DNA of 38,265 nt from Gammaproteobacteria bacterium (GTDB taxonomy: Bacteria; Pseudomonadota; Gammaproteobacteria; Chromatiales; Sedimenticolaceae): NCBI GenBank assembly GCA_020445165.1, contig JAGRHE010000008.1, positions 1 through 38,265 of the forward strand, written 5' to 3'. The position numbers and the translations under genes are program-made. Within the stretch, counting starts at the first letter, position 1, and each line of letters starts with the position of its first letter. Positions 32,629 through 38,265 of this stretch are shown here, in pieces. The notes below the pieces were generated by a model, which saw only the letters and a list, made by a program, of their open reading frames with translations, had not been told where the DNA came from and did not search any database.

Positions 32629-33551
32629 AGGTCTACTATGCGCCGCAGTTCGAGGCCGACATCGGCGAGCACATCATGCCGATCCGCAAGTTCTCCGCGG
32701 TGGCCGACGCGATGGGCGCATTGCGGCTGCCGGTAGAGCTGTGTGCACCACAACCGGTCAGCGACGCACAACTTCTGACCGTACATACGCCTGCCTACGT
32801 CGATGCCGTGCGCAGCGGCAGCCCGCGTGCACTGGCCGAATCACAGAAGTTCCCCTGGTCGGATGCACTGGCGACAGCGGTACGCTGGACCAACGGCGCC
32901 GTGTGCAACGCCGCCGAGACCGCGCTCGACGAGAGGGTCGCGGGTGCCTTGTGCAGTGGCTTCCATCACGCGCATGCCGATCACGGCGAGGGCTTCTGCA
33001 CCTTCAACGGCCTGGTGATCGCGCTCGAAGACCTGTATCGCAAGGGACGTATCCGGCGCGCCCTGGTCATCGATCTCGACCTGCACTACGGCAACGGCAC
33101 CGTGTCGCTGCTGCAGACGCGGCCATGGGCGTTCAACCTGTCCGTGTACGGCTCCTGGTACAAAGACAACGTCGCCAGCACCGACGTCGACAGCGAGCAC
33201 GCAACCGACAGTGCGAACTGCCGCTCCATTGCCGTGCCGAATGGCGCCTCCGGCGACAACTATCTCGACCTGCTGCGCGGTGCCGTGCAGCAGATGATCG
33301 CCACCACCGCACCCGATCTGATCCTGTACCAGGCGGGGGCCGACCCGTTCGAGGAAGATCCGTACTCACCACTGCAGGTCAACATGCCCGCCCTGTACGA
33401 GCGCGACCGCTTCGTGTTCGCCACGGCGTACGACGCGGGGATACCGATTGCCTGGGTCCTGGCCGGTGGCTACACGCGTGACATGCAGCGCGTCGTCGAC
33501 ATACACGTCAACACCTGTCGTGCGGCGATCGATGTGTTTGGCTCTGACTGA
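32625..33551 (+). CDS. HDAC-fold amidohydrolase (acetylpolyamine amidohydrolase-like)
   Basis: A 308-residue zinc hydrolase of the histone deacetylase superfamily. The tandem histidines are H114-H115 in SGFHHAHADHGEGFC. The zinc ligands are D152 and H154 in IDLDLHYGNGT and D240 in AGADPFEEDP, and the catalytic tyrosine is Y283 in LAGGYT, so the active site is complete. Bacterial members remove acetyl groups from acetylated polyamines or other amides. The GTG start overlaps the stop of the preceding aminotransferase gene by four bases (GTGA), indicating coupled translation. A two-step route is suggested: deacylation of an N-acyl amine, then transamination of the free amine. The substrate is not known; acetylputrescine-like compounds are the conservative guess. 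Confidence 0.83.
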   Translation: MKVYYAPQFEADIGEHIMPIRKFSAVADAMGALRLPVELCAPQPVSDAQLLTVHTPAYVDAVRSGSPRALAESQKFPWSDALATAVRWTNGAVCNAAETALDERVAGALCSGFHHAHADHGEGFCTFNGLVIALEDLYRKGRIRRALVIDLDLHYGNGTVSLLQTRPWAFNLSVYGSWYKDNVASTDVDSEHATDSANCRSIAVPNGASGDNYLDLLRGAVQQMIATTAPDLILYQAGADPFEEDPYSPLQVNMPALYERDRFVFATAYDAGIPIAWVLAGGYTRDMQRVVDIHVNTCRAAIDVFGSD

Positions 33552-33620
33552 TCGACCAGCACACGCCGGTTCCCGGCACTTCCCATGTGAGGACATGCGA
33601 AACCCGGAGTGAGTGTTCCG

Positions 33621-33666
33621 ACTTTTGATGTACATCATAAGTTGGCGCTTTTCGCATCGGCATACT
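33621..33666 (+). promoter_or_regulatory. FNR/CRP-type palindrome and -10 before the lysine-rich gene
   Basis: A 22-bp near-perfect palindrome (33621-33642, 10 of 11 pairs) contains TTGAT-GTAC-ATCAT, a 9 of 10 match to the FNR/ANR consensus TTGAT-N4-ATCAA. A -10-like CATACT at 33661-33666 would place the palindrome centre near -41.5, the class II activator position. This suggests oxygen- or nitric-oxide-responsive control of the gene at 33,831. The remaining leader, about 160 nt, shows nothing else. Confidence 0.55.
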
Positions 33667-33830
33667 GGCGGCGAAACCGGCCAGGTGAAGGGCAGCACCG
33701 CGCCAAAACGTTCAATAAAACGTCAATCAATCTGGCACCAAACCTGCTTACACAGGCAGACAGATTTGTACCAACCTCGCCTGTCGACTGGATAGACAAC
33801 GACAACGATCAATACTGATGAGGGACTGAC

Positions 33831-34217
33831 ATGGCCAAGACCACCAGCAAGGGAACAAGCGCAGACACCGCAGCCAAGACGGCGAAGAAGAAAGCCGCCA
33901 AGAAGAAGGTTGCGAAGAAAACGGCAGCCGCCAAGTCCCCTGCAAAGAAAGCGGCTGTTAAGAAAGCCGCACCCAGGAAGACTGCTGCAAGCAAGAAGAC
34001 CGTGACGAAGAAGAAAGCCACCACGCGTGCCGCTGCGGCCGGGCGGGCCATTTCAGGTCAGATCACGGTCGCGGAAAGGCATCGACTGATCGCGGAAGCG
34101 GCCTACCTGCGCAGCGAATCCCAGGGTTTCATGGGTGATCCGTGCGCGGACTGGTTGTTTGCCGAAGCGGAGGTCGACGCACGTCTGTCACGGACCGGGA
34201 TCAAGGTATCCAGCTGA
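33831..34217 (+). CDS. Histone H1-like lysine/alanine-rich protein with a DUF2934-like C-terminus
   Basis: A 128-residue protein of two parts. Residues 1-75 are a low-complexity tail of Lys-Ala repeats (KKKAAKKKVAKK, SPAKKAAVKKAAPRK) like AlgP/histone H1-type nucleoid proteins. Residues 78-120 (TVAERHRLIAEAAYLRSESQG, then DWLFAEAEVDARL) look like the small DUF2934 domain. The tail should bind DNA or RNA without specificity; the function of DUF2934 is unknown. The ATG has GAGGGA upstream. The gene stands alone after the HDAC-type gene, converging on a histidine kinase gene. Low-complexity repeats of AAG and GCC codons make this region prone to slippage, but the frame is intact. Confidence 0.8.
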   Translation: MAKTTSKGTSADTAAKTAKKKAAKKKVAKKTAAAKSPAKKAAVKKAAPRKTAASKKTVTKKKATTRAAAAGRAISGQITVAERHRLIAEAAYLRSESQGFMGDPCADWLFAEAEVDARLSRTGIKVSS

Positions 34218-34243
34218 CCGGGGTTTCCGGGGAAGGCCTGCAA

Positions 34244-35731
34244 TCACCCGCCGCGCGAATGCCGCTGCGGCAAGGCCCGCGGTAGGGTAAAGCGAAACGC
34301 CGCGCCTTTGCCCGGCGCACTGTGCACATCGATCTCGCTGTCGTGCAAGGCGAGGATGCGGCGAACGATGGCGAGCCCCAGGCCACTCGATGCGGGCTGT
34401 CGCGTTACCGGCGCCGCCGCGCGGAAGCCGCGATCGAAGACACGTGGCAGGTCCTGTGCGGCGATGCCACTGCCGCTGTCGGTCACCTGCACGGCAACAT
34501 CGTCGCCGCCGTCGTCGATCAGCACGCTGACCCGGCCGCCACTGGGCGTGTGGCGCACCGCGTTGCTGAGCAGGTTGGTGATCACGCGCTCGGTCAGGCG
34601 GATGTCGGCGTACACGCTAGCGTCTGCTGGGCCACGTTCGATTGTCAGGCTGACGCCCTGGCGGTCGGCGTCGAGGCGGAATTCCTGGACGATGTCCGAA
34701 GCGAGTTCCGCGACACAGAACGTGGTCCGCTCGGGCTCGATCAGCCCGGCATCGAGGCGGGCGAGTTCGAACAGGTCGTCGATCAGGCGGCCAAGGCGCC
34801 GTGTATGCTGATGCACGATGCCCAGGTAACGGCGCTGCTCATCCGGGTCGAGCGCGCCCTGCTTCAGCGTCAGTGTCTCGATGTAACCGCGCATCGTCGC
34901 CAGCGGCGTGCGCAGATCGTGCGAGACGTGGGCGACGAGCTCGCGACGCTGGTGGTCCGCATCACGAAGCTGCGCCATCTGCTCGTCGATACGTCCCTGC
35001 ATCGCGTCGAAGGCGCGGCTCAGCTGCGATATCTCGTCGCCGCGTACACGGCTGACATGCTCGCCATTGTCGATGGTCTGCGCACAGTAGGCATTGACAC
35101 GCTGCGTGAGCCGACGCAGCCGGCGGCTCAGTCGGGCGAAGATCAGCAGCGCGCTGGCCAACCCGAACAGCAGGCAGCCGATCACGGCCAGGGTGCTCAG
35201 GCGCAGCGCCTCGCTGGCCTCCGCCGATGCCGCCAACGCTGTGTATTTCTGTCCGCCGAGAACGATATAGACATAACCCTCGAGCCTGCCGGCATGGCGC
35301 ACCTCGGCGGCGCTGAAGATCTTGCGTCCCTGCTCGCTGCGCGGGTCGTCGCCGAACAGGGGCAGCGCGTTGCCATCGGCGAGAAAGCGCTGCACCGGCA
35401 CGAGCGCGACGGCGCTGCGCAGCGGTGTTTCGGTGCCGAGATCGTGGGCGAGGATCCGCCCGTCCGCGTCGAGCAGGTAGACCTCGACCGACGGGTTGAT
35501 GACCATCGCCTTGTGCGCCAGCGACTGCAGCGCTGTGGCGTTGACGGCGCCATCACGGATCAATGGTGCCTCGCCGGCGACGTACATCGCGACCGGAGCA
35601 TTGAGGCGCTGGGTGATCTCCTGGTAATAGCGATCTGCCGAGACCCGGGTCAACAGCACCATCGCAATGCCGATGACCAGGAACAGCAGCACCAGGGCCG
35701 CAGGCAGGCGCAGGGAAAGTGAGTTCAGCAT
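34244..35731 (-). CDS. Sensor histidine kinase
   Basis: A 495-residue membrane histidine kinase. Transmembrane helix 1 is at residues 9-28 (LPAALVLLFLVIGIAMVLLT). A periplasmic sensor of about 150 residues (PAS/CACHE-like, with VEVYLLDADGRILAHDLG) follows, then helix 2 at 178-199, a HAMP region, the phosphoacceptor H271 in HVSHDLRTP, the N-box NLLSNAVRHTP, the G1 box DSGSGIA and the G2 box SSGLGLAIV. ATG 35731 was chosen because it starts just before the first helix and 15 bp after the regulator stop; longer readings overlap the regulator gene. With the response regulator upstream it forms a two-component system. The stimulus is unknown. Confidence 0.88.
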   Translation of the reverse strand: MLNSLSLRLPAALVLLFLVIGIAMVLLTRVSADRYYQEITQRLNAPVAMYVAGEAPLIRDGAVNATALQSLAHKAMVINPSVEVYLLDADGRILAHDLGTETPLRSAVALVPVQRFLADGNALPLFGDDPRSEQGRKIFSAAEVRHAGRLEGYVYIVLGGQKYTALAASAEASEALRLSTLAVIGCLLFGLASALLIFARLSRRLRRLTQRVNAYCAQTIDNGEHVSRVRGDEISQLSRAFDAMQGRIDEQMAQLRDADHQRRELVAHVSHDLRTPLATMRGYIETLTLKQGALDPDEQRRYLGIVHQHTRRLGRLIDDLFELARLDAGLIEPERTTFCVAELASDIVQEFRLDADRQGVSLTIERGPADASVYADIRLTERVITNLLSNAVRHTPSGGRVSVLIDDGGDDVAVQVTDSGSGIAAQDLPRVFDRGFRAAAPVTRQPASSGLGLAIVRRILALHDSEIDVHSAPGKGAAFRFTLPRALPQRHSRGG

Positions 35732-35745
35732 CGCCAGCCGCCTGC

Positions 35746-36450
35746 TCAACCGAGCCGGTAACCGACGCCCCAGACGGTGACGATGTAAGCAGGACGCGAA
35801 GGGTCCTGCTCGATCTTCGCGCGCAGCCGGTTGATGTGCGAGTTCACGGTGTGCTCGTAGCCCTGGTGGCCGTCGCCCCATACCTGGTCGAGCAGCTGGG
35901 CGCGCGAGTAGACGCGTTCGGGGTGGCGCACGAAATGCACCAGCAGGTCGAATTCGCGCGCAGTCAGCGATACGGCGCGGTCACCCATGCGCACCTCGCG
36001 CATGCCCAGGTCGATGCGCAGATCGCGGTAGCGCTCGATGCGACCGGCCAGCGCCTGATCATCGCTGCGCAGCGCGGTACAGCGGCGGAAGATGGCGTCG
36101 ACCCGGGCCAGCAGCTCGGCCAGGCAGAATGGCTTGGTCACATAATCGTCGGCCCCGGTCTGCAGGCCATGCACGCGCTCCTGCTCACCGTCCTTTGCGG
36201 TCAGCATGAGCACCGGGGTGTACTGCTCGCGCGCGCGCAGACGGCGGCATATCTCCAGGCCACCGATACCGGGCAGGCCGAGGTCGAGAATGATCAGCCC
36301 CCAGTGACGCTGCCGCGCCGCGTGCCAGCCCTCGTGGCCGTTACGCGCAATGACGACCTCGTCGCAGCTTTCGGCAAGGTGCAGTTCGAGCAATTGCGCA
36401 ATGTCATGCTCGTCTTCGACGACCAGCACCGATCGACCGTTCACGGGCAC
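35746..36450 (-). CDS. OmpR-family response regulator
   Basis: A 234-residue response regulator. The receiver domain has the acidic pair E12-D13, the phosphoacceptor D56 in ILDLGLPG, the switch threonine in MLTAKD and the lysine in YVTKPF. The C-terminal winged helix has VSLTAREFDLLVHFVRHPERVYSRAQLLDQVWG and ends IVTVWGVGYRLG, split here as typical OmpR/PhoB elements. It starts with GTG at 36450; a second in-frame GTG two codons later is possible. The histidine kinase follows 14 bp downstream. The 178-bp upstream gap, shared with the divergent spondin-domain gene, shows no clear promoter, although that gene is an obvious candidate target. Confidence 0.9.
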   Translation of the reverse strand: MPVNGRSVLVVEDEHDIAQLLELHLAESCDEVVIARNGHEGWHAARQRHWGLIILDLGLPGIGGLEICRRLRAREQYTPVLMLTAKDGEQERVHGLQTGADDYVTKPFCLAELLARVDAIFRRCTALRSDDQALAGRIERYRDLRIDLGMREVRMGDRAVSLTAREFDLLVHFVRHPERVYSRAQLLDQVWGDGHQGYEHTVNSHINRLRAKIEQDPSRPAYIVTVWGVGYRLG

Positions 36451-36628
36451 CTTCCGGATCTATGGGCTCGCGCAATGAGACCGGCCCCGGTCAGCATTTA
36501 TTGCGTGATAGTTTCGTGAGATTCGCGGCCTAGTGTTGTTCGCACCGGTGCCTGTGGCGGCCGTTTCCTGTGTTGATGGGACGACTGTCAAGGGCCAGCC
36601 GATGTAACAACCAGAGGACAGTGCCACG

Positions 36629-37450
36629 ATGAACACAAGAAAAATCATCCTTCCAATGATCGGGATCGCGATGGGACTGGGGCTGCAGATGCAGACCCAC
36701 GCAGCGCAGATCAGCGTCACGGTGGAGAACCTGACAGCGGCCGGCGGCCTGTATTTCACGCCGCTTTGGGTGGGTTTCCACGACGGTAGTTTCGACACCT
36801 TCGATGTCGGCGGTAGCGCCAGTGCATCGATCGAGGCGGTTGCCGAAGGCGGTGACGTCAGCGGCCTGCGTGCCGATTTCGCCAGTGTCGCCGGCGGCGT
36901 AGACGGCGTCGTCACCGCGCCGGCCGGTTTCCCGGGTGCGCCGGTGTTCGACCCGACCGACATGGGCAGCCTGGTACTCGATCTCGACCCGGCGACCAAC
37001 CGCTACTTCTCGTTCGCGTCCATGATCATTCCGTCCAACGACGCCTTCATCGGCAACCCCGACCCGACCGCCTACCAGGTCTTCGACGCGACCGGTGCGT
37101 TCACCGGGCCACTCGACATCCTGGTGCTCGGCAATGAGATCTGGGATGCAGGAACCGAGCTCAACGACGGCATGGGCGCGGCATTTTCTGCACTCGGCGG
37201 CACCAGCACCGACGAGATGATGGCGATCGGTGTGCACACCGGTCTCGGCATATTGCTCGGCACCGCGACGGCAGCCGGCACGGTCATCGACCCGGTGCTC
37301 GGCGATTTCACGCAGAACGGTTTCCAGTTGGCCCGGATCCGCATCAACGCGGTGCCCGAACCACAGATGCTGGCGACCTTCGGCCTGGGCCTTGGCCTGA
37401 TGCTGCTGACGGCACGGCGCCGGCGCCCGGGTTCGCGGCTGGCCGCCTGA
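36629..37450 (+). CDS. Secreted spondin-domain protein with PEP-CTERM anchor
   Basis: A 273-residue exported protein. A Sec signal peptide covers residues 1-25 (ILPMIGIAMGLGLQMQTHA, cleaved near AQI). The body resembles the spondin N-terminal domain: ISVTVENLTAAGG, TPLWVGFHDGSFDTFDVG, FSFASMIIPSNDAFIGNPDP and IWDAGTELND. The C-terminus is a sorting signal, VPEP, then a hydrophobic helix (LATFGLGLGLMLL) and the basic run ARRRR. An exosortase elsewhere would process it. Such proteins are linked to surface polymer or biofilm matrix, but their ligand is unknown. AGAGGA precedes the ATG. It is divergent from the response regulator gene. The spondin call is from pattern recognition, so moderate. 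Confidence 0.78.
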   Translation: MNTRKIILPMIGIAMGLGLQMQTHAAQISVTVENLTAAGGLYFTPLWVGFHDGSFDTFDVGGSASASIEAVAEGGDVSGLRADFASVAGGVDGVVTAPAGFPGAPVFDPTDMGSLVLDLDPATNRYFSFASMIIPSNDAFIGNPDPTAYQVFDATGAFTGPLDILVLGNEIWDAGTELNDGMGAAFSALGGTSTDEMMAIGVHTGLGILLGTATAAGTVIDPVLGDFTQNGFQLARIRINAVPEPQMLATFGLGLGLMLLTARRRRPGSRLAA

Positions 37451-37460
37451 GCGGCGTGCG

Positions 37461-37482
37461 CGGACCGGCCGCCGCCGGTCCG
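37461..37482 (+). terminator. GC-rich hairpin after the spondin-domain gene
   Basis: CGGACCGGC and GCCGGTCCG form a perfect 9-bp stem with a 4-nt loop, 10 nt past the stop codon. No T-tract follows, so it may be a 3'-end stabiliser or a weak terminator. Confidence 0.55.
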
Positions 37483-37874
37483 TCGCCTTGACCGGGGTCC
37501 TCGCACCCTGCCGCGTCGCGCTGTCGCCAGGGCCCTGGTTCTGGCCCGGTGCCGGACTCCGGAAGCAAGTTCACCCGGCACGACTTCGCTGCCCCCGACT
37601 GCACGTCAATGCACAGTTCCCATTCCCGATGACCTGATCGCTTTCTCGGCCGCACCCTGGATCACGGCCTGCAAACCGCCACCCTGTTCGTGCATCGTGT
37701 TAGCAAAAGACATGCGCCGTCGGTGATCGGGAAGTGCAGGCCGCCTCTGTCAACACGTCCCGTGGGGCAGCACACGCAACACGGCAATCCCCGATTTTCA
37801 CGATTGAAAACGGCAATCCACCGACAACGCTCGCGGGGTATGCTAGTGCTTGGTTCTGACCTTATGGATCCGGC
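37483..37874 (+). promoter_or_regulatory. Long intergenic region with nested repeats before the efflux gene
   Basis: No convincing gene is seen in these 392 bp. Near the 3' end, ACGGCAATCC occurs twice in direct orientation (37781 and 37810). Between the copies lies a perfect inverted repeat, TTTTCA-CGAT-TGAAAA (37795-37810). A weak -10 (TATGCT, 37839-37844) follows. The arrangement would suit an operator for a TetR- or MarR-type repressor of the efflux system, but no regulator gene is adjacent. Confidence 0.4.
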
Positions 37875-38265
37875 ATGCTGAAGAAGCTGTTTTTCGCCAT
37901 TGTCGCTGTCGGACTGGTGGTCGGCGCCATCGTCTACACCAAGCTCGGCCAGTTCACCGCCATGGGCGAAGCGGCGGCCAACATGGTGATGCCGCCCGAG
38001 ACGGTGACAGCGACCGCGGTCAGCGAGGACCGCTGGGAGCAGGTCGTCCGTGCCACCGGCAGCGTGCGCGCCGTACAGGGTGTCACGGTCAGTGCCGAGA
38101 TCGGTGGCCGGATCACGCAGATCGCTTTCGACTCGGGCAGCGAGGTCGAACGCGGCGACATACTGATCCAGATGGATACCTCGACCGAGGACGCCCAGCT
38201 GGCGTCGGCCGAGTCGGCGGCGGAGCTCGCCCAGACCGACCTGGCGCGCCTGCGCAAACTGCGTG
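37875..38265 (+). CDS. RND efflux periplasmic adaptor (membrane fusion protein), N-terminal part
   Basis: The first 130 residues of a HlyD/AcrA-type adaptor are visible before the window ends. An N-terminal membrane anchor (FFAIVAVGLVVGAIVY, residues 6-21) is followed by a linker and then the lipoyl/biotinyl half-motif RATGSVRAVQGVTVSAEIGG, IAFDSGSEVERGDILIQMD, leading into a coiled-coil helix rich in Ala and Glu (DAQLASAESAAELAQ). It would link an RND pump to an outer-membrane channel. The ATG at 37875 has no strong ribosome site. The pump gene should follow to the right. Substrate unknown. Confidence 0.85.
   Translation, partial: MLKKLFFAIVAVGLVVGAIVYTKLGQFTAMGEAAANMVMPPETVTATAVSEDRWEQVVRATGSVRAVQGVTVSAEIGGRITQIAFDSGSEVERGDILIQMDTSTEDAQLASAESAAELAQTDLARLRKLR

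Noticed and set aside
33831..34040. Lysine codon repeats that could be read as a DNA repeat array or CRISPR-like element
   Set aside because: The repeats are imperfect AAG/GCC codon runs in an intact frame, explained by a histone H1-like tail.
34322..35722. A 466-codon open frame on the + strand
   Set aside because: Antisense to the histidine kinase, whose H, N, G1 and G2 boxes are all present.
37690..37881. Possible 63-residue protein in the last intergenic region
   Set aside because: Basic, low-complexity product with no ribosome site; it overlaps the start of the efflux adaptor and the repeat structure.

Overview
The window looks like one stretch of a GC-rich Pseudomonadota chromosome. 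A gammaproteobacterium is my guess: it carries a PEP-CTERM secreted protein, a lysine-rich AlgP-like protein and GMC/TRAP-type marine sulfonate genes. Nearly all of it is coding. No insertion sequence, tRNA, rRNA, phage gene or CRISPR array was seen. Species cannot be named from sequence alone.

Positions 1-28,700 hold an unusually complete C2-sulfonate catabolic island. Three branches deliver sulfoacetaldehyde to one enzyme, Xsc, whose 5' end is at the left edge. The taurine branch is tauR, tauXY (taurine dehydrogenase) and the TRAP transporter tauKLM with a universal stress protein (741-8142). The isethionate branch is the GMC dehydrogenase iseJ, a second TRAP transporter iseKLM with a Tat-type binding protein, and the IclR regulator iseR (9910-15,911). 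The sulfoacetate branch is a tripartite tricarboxylate-type transporter (tctABC), the acylating dehydrogenase sauS and the CoA ligase sauT (22,489-28,678), divergent from a GntR/UTRA regulator. Two TauE/SafE-type permeases (15,953 and 21,187) probably export the sulfite that Xsc releases. A second, paralogous IclR regulator (8365) and a DUF599 membrane protein sit between the taurine and isethionate branches.

The non-coding DNA suggests a wiring diagram. The promoters of tauXY and tauKLM share a spaced direct repeat (YTGGCY repeated 23 bp apart), placed just upstream of or over the -35 region; this is a good candidate TauR operator. The xsc promoter instead carries an AATGAGA inverted repeat. 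Related AATGA half-sites recur three times in the iseJ-iseK divergent promoter, so xsc may answer to an IclR regulator. The tctABC-gntR intergenic region carries an AGGTCAT inverted repeat. All three transporter operons have strong stem-loops next to the binding-protein gene.

Inserted between the isethionate and sulfoacetate branches is a cobS-cobT-SDR operon (aerobic cobaltochelatase accessory subunits, no cobN here) and a divergent gene of unknown function (20,369).

From 29,862 to 33,551 there is an apparent operon of gabT, a eukaryotic-type GABA transaminase and a translationally overlapping HDAC-fold amidohydrolase, suggesting omega-amino acid or acetylpolyamine breakdown. It is followed by a histone-H1-like lysine-rich protein fused to a DUF2934-like domain, preceded by an FNR/CRP-type palindrome; a two-component system; a spondin-domain PEP-CTERM protein; and the start of an RND efflux adaptor gene cut by the right edge.
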